A stretch of DNA of 64,000 nt from Diaminobutyricibacter sp. McL0608 (GTDB taxonomy: Bacteria > Actinomycetota > Actinomycetes > Actinomycetales > Microbacteriaceae): NCBI RefSeq assembly GCF_039613825.1, contig NZ_CP154826.1, positions 1,116,001-1,180,000 of the forward strand, in the 5' to 3' direction. Below the pieces are notes generated by a model, which made no database searches, had not been told where the DNA came from, and was given only the letters and a program-made list of their open reading frames with translations. How positions within the stretch are numbered: position 1 is the stretch's first letter; each line of letters begins with the position of its first letter. Position numbers and translations under genes: made by a program. This document shows positions 1 to 7,864 of the stretch, piece by piece.

Positions 1-1
1 T

Positions 2-1693
2 CACTGGTGCCATGTCATGGCGCGCGAGAGTTTCAGCGATCCGGAGCTCGCAGCGTTCCTGAATGAGCGTTTCGTCGCGATCAAGGTCGACCGGGAGGAG
101 CATCCCGAGGTCGACGCGAGCTATCTGTCCGCGGCGAGCGCCTTCACCGGAAACCTGGGTTGGCCGCTGACGGTGTTCGCGACGACGCGCGGTCGTGCGT
201 TCTTCGCCGGAACGTATTTCCCGCCCGTCCCGGTGGGCGATCGCGCCTCGTTCCACCAGGTCCTCGACGCCGTCTCCGAGGCGTGGAACGTGCGCCGGGA
301 GGAGGTCGAGGACAACGCCGCGAAGGTCGTCGAGGCGATTCGTGCCGCTTCGGTCGCAGCGACGGCGACCTCCGACCTGCCGACGGCCGCACGACTCGAC
401 GGCGCAGTGGACCTTCTGGCCGGTTTCGAGGATGCCGAGTTCGGCGGTTTCGGTGCCGCGCCGAAGTTTCCGATCGCGCCGGCGCTCCGTTTCCTTCTCG
501 CCCGCGATCGCGGCGCCGACCTGGGTACGCGAACGCTCGAACGGATGGCGGCCTCGCCGCTTCGCGACCCCGTCGAGGGCGGCTTCTTCCGCTATGCGAC
601 CCGCCGGGACTGGGGCGACCCGCACTACGAGCGGATGCTCTATGACAACGCCCTCCTGCTCGACGCCTACACCCGCGCCTGGCAGCGTTCGGGCGCGACG
701 TGGGCTGCGACCACCGCTGACGGCATCGCAGGCTTCCTCCTCACGGTGATGCGCCGCGACGGCGGCGGGTTCGCGTCCGCGCAGGACTCCGAGTCCGTGA
801 TCGACGGTGAGCGGGTGGAGGGGCGCTACTACGCCGCGAGCGCCGAGGAGCGCCGGACGCTCGAGCCGCCGCCGGTCGACGGCAAAGTGCTGACCGGCTG
901 GAACGGTCTCGCCGTCGCAGCCCTGGCCCGCGCCGGGTTCGCTTTCGACCGCCCGGACTGGACCGCTGCCGCACGGGGAGCCGCTGATTTCCTGCTCGAC
1001 CGTCACCGCCGCGCGGACGGGACCCTGGTGCGCGCCTCGCTCGACGACCGGACCTCGGATGCGTACGCGACTCTCGAGGACTACGGCGGCCTGGCCGGTG
1101 GCCTCCTCGCGCTCGCGACCACCACGGGCGCCACGGCGTATGCCGTCGCAGCGCGCGATCTCGTCGACCTCGCGATGGCGGCGGGCCCGGTCGGCGACGA
1201 GCCGTTCGGCGTCCCCGGTGGCTCCGATCCGGTGCTCGAGGGCAATGGGATGGCCATCTGCATCGATCCGTCGGAGGGCGCGTATCCGTCGGGCCTGACC
1301 TCGATCTCCGACGCCGCGCACACGCTCTACCTGCTGACCGGGGAACGACGGTTTGAACGCGCGGCCCGCGAAGGGATGCGTGTCGTGGCCGCCCAGGCCG
1401 TCGAGAACCCGACGGCTTTCGGCGCTGCGCTGGAGCTCATGTCGGTGCTCGCCGATGAACCTGAACAGCTCGTGGTCGTGACCGCGGGAGATGACGAACT
1501 CGGCCTCGTCTCCGCCGTTCGTCGGCGGTCGGGCCTGGTGGCGGTGGTCACCGGTGAGCAGTCCGCCGCGTTCGCTTCCGAGGGTTTCGACCTGTTCGAG
1601 GGCAGGGTGGCGGTGGATGCGCATCCGACCGCCTATGCGTGTCGCGATTTCGTCTGCCGGATGCCCGTGCAGAATCCGGCCGCGCTCGACTGA
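2..1693 (+). CDS. DUF255 / thioredoxin-domain protein (YyaL/SSP411 family), 5'-truncated by the window
   Basis: The reading frame is open from the first bases and begins in the middle of the family signature: HWCHVMARESF is encoded before and around the first internal ATG at base 17, so the true start lies upstream. The N-terminal part is a thioredoxin-like domain (LNERFVAIKVDREEHPEVD, then GWPLTVF and FFAGTYFPP). It is followed by an alpha/alpha-barrel glycosidase-like part with KVLTGWNGLAV and SGLTSISDAAHTLYLL. The biochemical role of the family is not firmly established. Bacterial members are annotated as thioredoxin-domain or N-acylglucosamine-2-epimerase-like proteins. The stretch between EGRYY and KVLTGWNG is only about 20 residues, much shorter than I remember for typical homologues. 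Family assignment is secure, function is not. Confidence 0.9.
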   Translation, partial: HWCHVMARESFSDPELAAFLNERFVAIKVDREEHPEVDASYLSAASAFTGNLGWPLTVFATTRGRAFFAGTYFPPVPVGDRASFHQVLDAVSEAWNVRREEVEDNAAKVVEAIRAASVAATATSDLPTAARLDGAVDLLAGFEDAEFGGFGAAPKFPIAPALRFLLARDRGADLGTRTLERMAASPLRDPVEGGFFRYATRRDWGDPHYERMLYDNALLLDAYTRAWQRSGATWAATTADGIAGFLLTVMRRDGGGFASAQDSESVIDGERVEGRYYAASAEERRTLEPPPVDGKVLTGWNGLAVAALARAGFAFDRPDWTAAARGAADFLLDRHRRADGTLVRASLDDRTSDAYATLEDYGGLAGGLLALATTTGATAYAVAARDLVDLAMAAGPVGDEPFGVPGGSDPVLEGNGMAICIDPSEGAYPSGLTSISDAAHTLYLLTGERRFERAAREGMRVVAAQAVENPTAFGAALELMSVLADEPEQLVVVTAGDDELGLVSAVRRRSGLVAVVTGEQSAAFASEGFDLFEGRVAVDAHPTAYACRDFVCRMPVQNPAALD

Positions 1694-1738
1694 GTTCCGC
1701 ACGGCTGAGCTGCGCCGAACGTCAGTGTCGGCCCGCGC

Positions 1739-2074
1739 TCACTGAAGGTCGAGCCGGTCGAGCATGCCCCAGACAGCCGTGCTCAGGTCGGGATGATCGA
1801 GTGCGATCTGGCGGAGCAGCTCGTACTCGAATCGCACGAGGGTGGTCCTGCTGGCCGTCGGATGGTGCGCCCGCGCCCGTTCCTCCCCGAGTCCGTAGGC
1901 CTCGACGGCCTCTTCGCGAAGGGTGTGGACGACCTGTTCGTCGACGCTGGGCAGGTCGGGAATGAACTCCCATGGATCGTCGCCCTGGCGGCACCGGTAC
2001 TCGATCACGGCCGACAGTTCGTCGCGCGCCTGCTGGCGCAGGACTTCGAGGCTGGTTGGCACGTTCTCCGACAC
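1739..2074 (-). CDS. conserved hypothetical protein, 111 aa
   Basis: I do not recognise a named family. The protein is acidic and mostly helical by composition, with EYRCRQGDDPWEFIPDLPSVDEQ in its first half and many Glu/Arg pairs in the second. It has no membrane segment or signal peptide. I chose the GTG start because AGGAGG lies 7 nt before it. An in-frame extension to base 2140 would add a basic Arg/Thr-rich stretch with no ribosome site. It lies between the end of the DUF255 gene (convergent, 45 bp apart) and the aminodeoxychorismate lyase gene on the same strand. Confidence 0.7.
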   Translation of the reverse strand: MSENVPTSLEVLRQQARDELSAVIEYRCRQGDDPWEFIPDLPSVDEQVVHTLREEAVEAYGLGEERARAHHPTASRTTLVRFEYELLRQIALDHPDLSTAVWGMLDRLDLQ

Positions 2075-2186
2075 GGTCGTCCTCCTCGTACGCGATCGCA
2101 GGTTCGTCAGTCCGTACAGCCTACGTCGATGAGCCGACACGGCAACCCCCCGTGCCGGGGATTGCGAATGCGTGCGTCGGGGACGG

Positions 2187-3080
2187 TCAGTGCGTCCGCG
2201 AGAGGAGATAGGTGTTCAGCTCGGCCGAGAGGTCCGCATCCACCTGGAAGTCCCTGCCGTCGAGATTCGTGACCGGAGCGGCCTGGCGCACGCTCGACAC
2301 GAGCCAGAGAGCGTCGGCGTCGGCGAGCTCGCCGGCCGGGATGTGCTCATAGGATGTCCGGATCCCGCGCGATTCGAAGAACTCGAAGACGCTCGCCTGC
2401 GTTGTGCCCGCGAGGATGCCCTGATCGGTCTGAGGCGTCCGGACCCGGTCGCCGTTGCGGACGATCACATTCGAGGTGGGCCCTTCGAGCGCAAACCCGT
2501 CGGCGCTGACGAAGATGACGTCCTGGGCGCCCCTGCGTGCAGCCTCGCGCAGCGCAGCCCGGTTCACCGCGTAGGAAAGGGTCTTCGCGCCCTGCAGCAG
2601 CCACGGAGAGGTCTCGGCGACGTCGTGGCGGTAGCCGCGGTCGAGGCTCACCACGCGGATACCCTGGCGGGCGGCGGTGAAATCTTCCCCGGTGTCGACG
2701 TAGACCCAGCCGGTGGGGGTTCCTGTTCCCTCGACGCCCCTGGTCATGATGAGTTTTGCGAAGAGCTCCCGCTCGACGCCGTGCTCCAGCTGGTGCGCCC
2801 CGATCCCAGCGAGCACGGCCAGGCGCCACACGTCGGTGTCCGGCTCGGGCATGTCCATGAGCTCCGCCGAGTGCTTGAGTCTGGCGAGGTGGGGCTCCAG
2901 GGCTTGTGGATGCCCGTCGACGACGCTGATCGTCTCGAAGAAGCCGTCCCCACGCGTGATGCCGAGGTCCATGACGTTCACCTGGGGCGCGGCCGCACTC
3001 GCTTCGACGAATCCGCTGTCATTGGTGGGTGCCGAGGTGACGGCAGGGCGGGTGAGCAGGAGCAGCGTCGCAGTGTTCAT
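2187..3080 (-). CDS. pabC: aminotransferase class IV, probable aminodeoxychorismate lyase
   Basis: This is a 297-residue fold-type IV PLP enzyme. GDGFFETI near residue 45 is the class IV N-terminal signature, Lys166 in LLQGAKTLSY is the expected Schiff-base lysine, and Glu199 in FALEGPTSN is the glutamate that contacts the PLP pyridine nitrogen. PabC converts 4-amino-4-deoxychorismate to p-aminobenzoate and pyruvate for folate synthesis. Branched-chain and D-amino-acid aminotransferases share this fold, but the size and the SNVI segment fit PabC better. It starts 4 bp after the stop of the acylphosphatase gene, so the two are probably co-transcribed. No strong ribosome site is visible, which fits translational coupling. 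No pabA/pabB is in the window. Confidence 0.8.
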   Translation of the reverse strand: MNTATLLLLTRPAVTSAPTNDSGFVEASAAAPQVNVMDLGITRGDGFFETISVVDGHPQALEPHLARLKHSAELMDMPEPDTDVWRLAVLAGIGAHQLEHGVERELFAKLIMTRGVEGTGTPTGWVYVDTGEDFTAARQGIRVVSLDRGYRHDVAETSPWLLQGAKTLSYAVNRAALREAARRGAQDVIFVSADGFALEGPTSNVIVRNGDRVRTPQTDQGILAGTTQASVFEFFESRGIRTSYEHIPAGELADADALWLVSSVRQAAPVTNLDGRDFQVDADLSAELNTYLLSRTH

Positions 3081-3084
3081 CTGG

Positions 3085-3360
3085 CTATTGTCTCGCGATG
3101 ATGCGGAAACCGCCCCCGCCGACCGGTTCGAGATCCGTCACGTCGATGGCGGTCACGCGTGAGCCGGGCGGCCCGTCGGCGAGCCAGGCGACCATCCGCT
3201 CGACCGCCGCAGGTTCGCCTTCCGCCTCGACTTCGACCGCCCCGTCGGCCCGGTTGAACGCGAAACCCGTCACTCCGAGCAGCTGCGCGACCTCGCGTGC
3301 GCTCCAGCGGAAGCCGACGCCCTGCACGACACCGGTGATGACGACGCGTTTGCGGATCAT
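3085..3360 (-). CDS. acyP: acylphosphatase
   Basis: A 91-residue single-domain protein that covers the whole acylphosphatase fold. VVQGVGFRWSARE contains the phosphate-binding loop with catalytic Arg18, and FNRADGAVEVEAEG carries Asn36, the residue that positions the nucleophilic water. The enzyme hydrolyses carboxyl-phosphate bonds such as acetyl phosphate or carbamoyl phosphate in the cytoplasm. The chosen ATG is preceded by GACAAT exactly 6 nt upstream and by no Shine-Dalgarno sequence, which suggests a leaderless transcript. The longer in-frame extension lies antisense to the neighbouring methyltransferase gene and is not family-like. It is the first gene of a two-gene unit with pabC. Confidence 0.92.
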   Translation of the reverse strand: MIRKRVVITGVVQGVGFRWSAREVAQLLGVTGFAFNRADGAVEVEAEGEPAAVERMVAWLADGPPGSRVTAIDVTDLEPVGGGGFRIIARQ

Positions 3361-3397
3361 CGAACCATTGTCGCCGACGGGCGCGTCACGCATGGAG

Positions 3398-3412
3398 TTG
3401 AATGGTGCGATG
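3398..3412 (+). promoter_or_regulatory. -10 box of a probable leaderless transcript (DUF7059 methyltransferase)
   Basis: TTGAAT lies 6 nt before the ATG at 3410. Only a weak GGAG is nearby, 12 nt away. The spacing matches other genes here that appear leaderless and favours 3410 over the in-frame ATG at 3392. Confidence 0.4.
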
Positions 3413-4972
3413 ACCGATTCGCCCGTCGACAGCCTCCGGGCCGATCTGACCGCCGCACGGTTCACGGTCGCCGAGCTCGGAACGCTCTGGGGCGAGGTCG
3501 CGGGTGGCGCCTTGTACCGGGGCCAGCGCATCCCCGCTCGGCGTGCGCTCGACGGGCGGCGATCGGATGCGCGAACGTCGGACGCACGAACGTCGGACGC
3601 AGCGGCGGCCCTCGCGACCCTCGCCCGGCTGTTCGTCCTCGGTGATCCTGTGCCCGTCGATGACCTCGAACGTGCACTGCCACGACTGGCGATCGAGGGG
3701 GCGGTCGGTCTGGGGCTCGTCGCGCGGGAGGGCGGGTCGGCCGTACCGCTGGTCGACCTGCGGCCGTACAGCTTCGTCGACGCGCGCGGCGCCGGCGAGT
3801 GGTGGATCGCATCCGATCTGGGCGAACTCGCCCTCGGTCATGCCTTGCCCGAAGATCACGTGCTCGGCGTCGGCGGCGCCTCGATGACGCTCAGCGGGCT
3901 GATGCTGCAGGCACCGGTCGGGTCCGCGCTCGACCTCGGCACCGGATGCGGGATCCAGGCGTTGCACGCGTCCCGCCACGCGGATCGTGTCGTCGCGACC
4001 GACATCTCGGTGCGTGCGCTCGAACTCGCTGCGTTCAACGCGCGGCTCAACGAGGTCGCCGGCATCGAGTTCCGCCTCGGGAGCCTTTTCGAACCGGTCG
4101 CCGGCGAGCGGTTCGACCACATCGTGTCCAACCCGCCGTTCGTCATCACCCCGCGCGGCGACGGTGTGCCCGAATACGAGTACCGGGACGGCGGGATGGT
4201 CGGCGATGCGCTCGTCGAAGCCGTCATCGAACAGGTGGCCGACGTCCTGGCGCCGGGTGGTGTCGCGCAGCTCCTCGCCAACTGGGAGTACCGCGGCGAG
4301 GGCGATGCCTTCGATCGCGTGCGCGGCTGGCTCGACACCGCAGGCGCGGCAGACCTGGACGTCTGGGTGATCGAACGCGATGTGCAGGATGCCGCCGAGT
4401 ACGCCGAGACCTGGATCCGCGACGGCGGGACACGGCCCGGAACGGCCCGCTTCGACGAGCTCCTCTCCGCCTGGCTCGACGACTTCGCCGCGCGCGACGT
4501 TACCTCGGTCGGCTTCGGCTACGTGCTGGTGCGACGGCCGGAGGCGGGGACACCGACGCTTCGGAGGCTGGAGCGCCTGCACGGCTCGCTCGGCGAGAAC
4601 GAGGCGGGCCTCGGCGTCCATCTCGGCGCCGCGCTCGCCGCCCACGACGGGCAGGCAGCGACCTCGGACTCCGAACTGGCGTCGTCACGGCTGGCCGTCG
4701 CGCCGGATGTGACAGAAGAGCGGCATTTCTGGCCGGGAGACGAGGGCCCGACGGCCATGCTGCTGCGCCAGGGCGGCGGCTTCGGCCGGACAGTTCAGGC
4801 CGGCACAGCGTTGATCGCGCTCGTGGGTGCGTGCGATGGAGATCTGACGGTCGGCGCGATCTGCGCGGCGATCGCACAGCTCCTCGAGGTCGACGCGGCC
4901 GAACTGACCGCCGAACTTCTGCCTTCGGTTCGCGGACTCATCGACGACGGCTTCCTGCTGCCGGTGACGTGA
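3410..4972 (+). CDS. DUF7059 domain class I SAM-dependent methyltransferase
   Basis: A 520-residue protein. An N-terminal winged-helix-like DUF7059 region precedes a Rossmann methyltransferase domain with the SAM-binding motif ALDLGTGCGIQALH, the acidic loop VVATDIS, and the catalytic-type motif SNPPFVITP. The NPPF motif is typical of enzymes that methylate planar nitrogens (N5-glutamine, N6-adenine, N2-guanine of RNA). The C-terminal 150 residues form another helical region. The exact substrate is not known to me. Residues 53-62 carry a small in-frame duplication (RTSDA twice) from a 15-bp tandem repeat at 3572-3601. The gene diverges from the acylphosphatase gene with a 49-bp gap that must hold both promoters. 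Confidence 0.85.
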   Translation: MTDSPVDSLRADLTAARFTVAELGTLWGEVAGGALYRGQRIPARRALDGRRSDARTSDARTSDAAAALATLARLFVLGDPVPVDDLERALPRLAIEGAVGLGLVAREGGSAVPLVDLRPYSFVDARGAGEWWIASDLGELALGHALPEDHVLGVGGASMTLSGLMLQAPVGSALDLGTGCGIQALHASRHADRVVATDISVRALELAAFNARLNEVAGIEFRLGSLFEPVAGERFDHIVSNPPFVITPRGDGVPEYEYRDGGMVGDALVEAVIEQVADVLAPGGVAQLLANWEYRGEGDAFDRVRGWLDTAGAADLDVWVIERDVQDAAEYAETWIRDGGTRPGTARFDELLSAWLDDFAARDVTSVGFGYVLVRRPEAGTPTLRRLERLHGSLGENEAGLGVHLGAALAAHDGQAATSDSELASSRLAVAPDVTEERHFWPGDEGPTAMLLRQGGGFGRTVQAGTALIALVGACDGDLTVGAICAAIAQLLEVDAAELTAELLPSVRGLIDDGFLLPVT

Positions 4973-4988
4973 CGATCCGGCCGCCGGG

Positions 4989-5501
4989 TCAGACCGCTGT
5001 CACGAATTCGACATCGCCCAGGACCCCGTCGCGAACGGTGGCGGTCAGGAACGTGCGACGGGGCTCGCGTCGGCGATCGGTCGGTGAGCCGGGGTTGAGG
5101 AGGCGGAGTCCGCCCGGGGTGGTGGTGTCCCACGGGATATGGCTGTGGCCGAACACGAGGATGTCCGTCTCGGGAAAGGCAGCCTCCATCCGGGTTTCGC
5201 GCCCCGCGGCACCGCCGGTCTCGTGGATGACGGCGAACCGCACGCCGCCGATCTCGGCCGTCGCGACTTCGGGCAGGCGCCTGCGGAGGTCGTCCCCGTC
5301 GTTGTTTCCGAAGACGCCGATGAGACGTCGTGAGCGCGCCTCGAGGGCATCCAGAGTCGCGACATCGACCCAGTCGCCCGCGTGGACGACGACGTCCGCG
5401 TCATCGACCGCACGCCACAGCGAGTCAGGAAGGATGCGGGCCCGCAGCGGTATGTGCGTGTCCGACATCACGACGATGCGCAGCGGCGATCCGGTGACCA
5501 T
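4989..5501 (-). CDS. YfcE/MJ0936-type metallophosphoesterase
   Basis: A compact 170-residue calcineurin-like phosphodiesterase. The metal-binding motifs occur in order: SDTH (Asp14, His16), HAGDW (Asp43), GNND, VIHETG and FGHSH near the C-terminus. Family members are Mn-dependent cytoplasmic phosphodiesterases, often tested only on bis-pNPP, and the natural substrate is unknown. The ATG is preceded by TAGGCT and then GGAGAA, so the same bases could serve as a -10 box for a leaderless message or as a Shine-Dalgarno sequence. It is convergent with the methyltransferase gene, 16 bp apart. Confidence 0.9.
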   Translation of the reverse strand: MVTGSPLRIVVMSDTHIPLRARILPDSLWRAVDDADVVVHAGDWVDVATLDALEARSRRLIGVFGNNDGDDLRRRLPEVATAEIGGVRFAVIHETGGAAGRETRMEAAFPETDILVFGHSHIPWDTTTPGGLRLLNPGSPTDRRREPRRTFLTATVRDGVLGDVEFVTAV

Positions 5502-5513
5502 TTCTCCAGCCTA
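5502..5513 (-). promoter_or_regulatory. -10 box before the metallophosphoesterase gene
   Basis: TAGGCT (5508-5513, minus strand) is followed by GGAGAA and the ATG. The 6-nt spacing suggests a leaderless transcript, although GGAGAA could also be a ribosome site if transcription starts further upstream. Confidence 0.4.
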
Positions 5514-5514
5514 G

Positions 5515-5672
5515 GCACCTCTCGTCAAGCGCAAGGGCGTCGAGTCCACTAAACGCTTCACGCCCGCGGGAAGCTGGAACGCGATGGTCACCCACCGTGT
5601 CCGGATCACGGACCCGCCCAGGTCGACGACGAGGTCTTCGACTGGCTCAGGGCCGCCTACGACGCGAACTGA
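5515..5672 (+). pseudogene. relic of a DUF5655-like C-terminus, frameshifted
   Basis: The 220-bp gap between the phosphoesterase and aldo/keto reductase genes contains protein-like coding sequence with no start. One frame reads KRFTPAGSWNAMVTHRVRI up to about base 5616. After a one-base shift the next frame reads QVDDEVFDWLRAAYDAN and then TGA at 5670-5672. Joined, the pieces resemble the C-terminal end of DUF5655-type proteins (a HRVRI core followed by DDE..WL..AY). An in-frame TAG at 5512-5514 closes the upstream side, so at most about 50 codons remain. I infer a decayed gene remnant. The family name comes from memory of its C-terminal pattern and is uncertain. Confidence 0.45.
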
Positions 5673-5710
5673 CCGGCCGGCGGACCCTGGGCGATCCGCG
5701 CATCCGGGTC

Positions 5711-5725
5711 TAGCGTCGAAGCATG
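5711..5725 (+). promoter_or_regulatory. -10 box of a probable leaderless transcript (aldo/keto reductase)
   Basis: TAGCGT lies 6 nt before the ATG at 5723, with no purine-rich ribosome site between. The same hexamer sits at equivalent positions before the metY and sulfurtransferase genes. Confidence 0.55.
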
Positions 5726-6754
5726 GACTATCGAACTCTCGGAACCAGCGGTGCCGTCGTCTCCGCTTTCGCTCTCGGTACGATGACTTTCGGAGCGGAA
5801 GCCGACGAACAGGCGTCCCACGCCATCCTCGACGGCTACGTCGACGCCGGAGGAACGTTCATCGACACCGCAGACGTCTACAGCAGGGGCCGGTCGGAAT
5901 CGATCATCGGTCACTGGCTGTCCGCGCATCCGGGAGCCGCGGAACGCCTCGTGCTTGCGACGAAGGGGCGTTTCCCGATGGGCGACGGCCCGAACGACCT
6001 CGGTCTGTCCCGAACCCACCTGCGCCGTGCGCTCGAGGCGTCGCTCCGCCGGCTCGGCGTCGAGCACATCGACCTGTACCAGATGCATGCCTGGGACGGG
6101 GTGACGCCGATCGAGGAGACCCTGCGCTTCCTCGACGACGCCGTGACCCGCGGCCAGATCGGCTACTACGGATTCTCGAACTACCTCGGCTGGCAGCTGA
6201 CCAAAGCCGCCCACGTCGCACGGTCGACCGGATGGGCACCCGCGGTGACGGTGCAGCCCCAGTACAACCTCCTGGTGCGCGGAATCGAGCACGAGGTCGT
6301 GCCCGCGGCGATCGACGCCGGTCTGGGTCTCCTTCCGTGGTCCCCGCTCGCCGGAGGCTGGCTGAGCGGAAAGTATGTGCGGGACCAGGCTCCGACGGGG
6401 GCTACGCGGCTCGGTGAGAACCCGAAGCGCGGCATGGAGGCATGGGACAAGCGGAATGCCGATCCGCGCACGTGGGAGGTCATCGACGCCGTGGCGCAGG
6501 TGGCCGGGGCGCACGGCGCCTCGTCGTCGCAGGTCGCGCTCGCGTGGCTCCTCACCCGCCCGGCGGTGACCTCGGTCATCCTCGGCGCCCGCACGGTCGA
6601 CCAGCTCGCCGACAACCTCGGCGCCGGTGACCTGGTGCTCTCGGACGACGAGCTGCGGATGCTCGACGAAGTGAGCAGCCCGCGGACCGAGGACTACCCG
6701 TACGGTGCGCCGGCCGTCGAGCAGCGGAGCCGCAAGCTGGCGGGCGGACGCTGA
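5723..6754 (+). CDS. aldo/keto reductase
   Basis: A 343-residue NADPH-dependent (beta/alpha)8 reductase. The catalytic tetrad is visible as Asp48 and Tyr53 (FIDTADVYSRGRSE), Lys81 (LATKGRF) and His122 (LYQMHAWD). The cofactor-binding C-terminal part contains VTSVILGARTVDQLADN. The sequence resembles the YajO/IolS-like AKR group that reduces small aldehydes and ketones, but the substrate cannot be told from sequence. Its stop is 3 bp from the end of the convergent FMN reductase gene, so the two transcripts probably overlap at their 3' ends. Confidence 0.92.
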   Translation: MDYRTLGTSGAVVSAFALGTMTFGAEADEQASHAILDGYVDAGGTFIDTADVYSRGRSESIIGHWLSAHPGAAERLVLATKGRFPMGDGPNDLGLSRTHLRRALEASLRRLGVEHIDLYQMHAWDGVTPIEETLRFLDDAVTRGQIGYYGFSNYLGWQLTKAAHVARSTGWAPAVTVQPQYNLLVRGIEHEVVPAAIDAGLGLLPWSPLAGGWLSGKYVRDQAPTGATRLGENPKRGMEAWDKRNADPRTWEVIDAVAQVAGAHGASSSQVALAWLLTRPAVTSVILGARTVDQLADNLGAGDLVLSDDELRMLDEVSSPRTEDYPYGAPAVEQRSRKLAGGR

Positions 6755-6757
6755 CCC

Positions 6758-7357
6758 TCAGCCCCTGGCCGGACTGGGGACGACCGTGAGCACCCGCTCG
6801 ATGTACTCGTAGAACGCCACCATGTAGGCGCGGAGGAAGTCCTCGGTGCCCGCATTCGTGACCTCGCCCTCAGGGGTGATGAGTCCTGGACGCGCGGAGA
6901 TGTAGGCCTCGGGCGAATTCATCTGCGGCGCATTCAGGAAGCTGAGGATGCTCCGGAGGCCCTGCTGAGCGACGGCGGTGCCGATGGCGCCGGGGGAGGC
7001 GCCGATCACCGCTGTGGCTTTGCGGGCGATGACGTTCTCACCGTACGGTCGGCTCGCCCAGTCGATCGCGTTCTTGAGTGCTCCCGGAATCGAACGGTTG
7101 TATTCGGGGGTGACGAACAGCAGCGCATCCTGGCGGGCGATGGACGCCTTGAATTCGATGGCTTCCTGGGGGAAGTGCCCGTCGAGGTCGCGGTTGTACA
7201 GGGGGAGTTCCTTGATGACGATCTCGGTGAATTCGAGTTCGCTCGGTGCAAGGCGGATGAGTGCGAGGGCCAGCGCGCGATTGACGGAGTTCTTCGAGAG
7301 GCTCCCGACGAAGTAGCCGACGTAGTACGGAGGGGTGTGCTCGATAATTGAGGCCAT
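6758..7357 (-). CDS. NADPH-dependent FMN reductase family protein
   Basis: A 199-residue flavodoxin-fold oxidoreductase of the ChrR/WrbA-related NADPH-dependent FMN reductase family. The N-terminal FVGSLSKNSVNRALA supplies the FMN phosphate-binding loop, and TPEYNRSIPGALKNAIDW is the conserved second flavin-binding segment. Such enzymes reduce quinones, chromate or azo compounds and help with oxidative stress. The natural substrate here is unknown. A G-rich run precedes the start as a weak ribosome site. The 124-bp upstream gap is shared with the divergent small hypothetical gene and contains an inverted repeat GCATC-N5-GATGC at 7406-7420 of unknown role. Confidence 0.9.
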   Translation of the reverse strand: MASIIEHTPPYYVGYFVGSLSKNSVNRALALALIRLAPSELEFTEIVIKELPLYNRDLDGHFPQEAIEFKASIARQDALLFVTPEYNRSIPGALKNAIDWASRPYGENVIARKATAVIGASPGAIGTAVAQQGLRSILSFLNAPQMNSPEAYISARPGLITPEGEVTNAGTEDFLRAYMVAFYEYIERVLTVVPSPARG

Positions 7358-7481
7358 TACCCCAGCTTTCCCCTGCTACCGGCCGGTGTCGAGGGGATAA
7401 ATAGGGCATCCTCCCGATGCTGGGCACCCACCTTAGAAACCAGTATTGAAGGCACAGGGAAGCTAAGACAGGGGAAAGATC

Positions 7482-7787
7482 ATGCAGTTCGCCGAAGAGT
7501 TCACCGCACGCAGGCTCAACGCGTATGCCGAGGCCGAGCAGGCGCGCGAGATCGAGCTTCGCCGCGTCATCGCCGAGCGGAAGGCGCTTGCGAAAGAGCA
7601 GCGCACGACCACCCGCAGGGCACGCCGCAGCGCCGATGTCGTCGTCGCGCCCGAAGCGTCGGCGATACCCGAGACGGTGACCGTCGAGACGATTCTGGCG
7701 TCGGCTCCGCCGGTTCCCGCCGGCGACGAGCAGGCACCGCTGGTCGATTCCGAAGCGCGCAGGGAGCTCCACGCGATGGTCCGGTGA
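7482..7787 (+). CDS. small hypothetical protein, 101 aa
   Basis: I do not recognise a family. The first 50 residues are rich in Ala, Glu and Arg and probably form a long charged helix (EAEQAREIELRRVIAERKAL). This leads into a basic patch (TRRARRSADV) and a low-complexity Ala/Pro/Glu tail. No membrane segment is present. The ATG is supported by AGGGGAAAGATC directly upstream. The last codons overlap a possible GTG start (7784) of the following STAND regulator gene, so the two may be in one operon. Confidence 0.6.
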   Translation: MQFAEEFTARRLNAYAEAEQAREIELRRVIAERKALAKEQRTTTRRARRSADVVVAPEASAIPETVTVETILASAPPVPAGDEQAPLVDSEARRELHAMVR

Positions 7788-7849
7788 CAGCGATTCCGCC
7801 GTCGGCGAAGGGGGTGAAGAAACCCCCTTCGAACGTCGGTGGCTCGTGG

Positions 7850-7864
7850 CACGATGAAGCTATG
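7850..7864 (+). promoter_or_regulatory. possible -10 box for the LuxR-type regulator
   Basis: CACGAT ends 6 nt before the ATG at 7862. It is a weak match, noted because the spacing equals that of clearer leaderless starts in the window. Confidence 0.25.
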
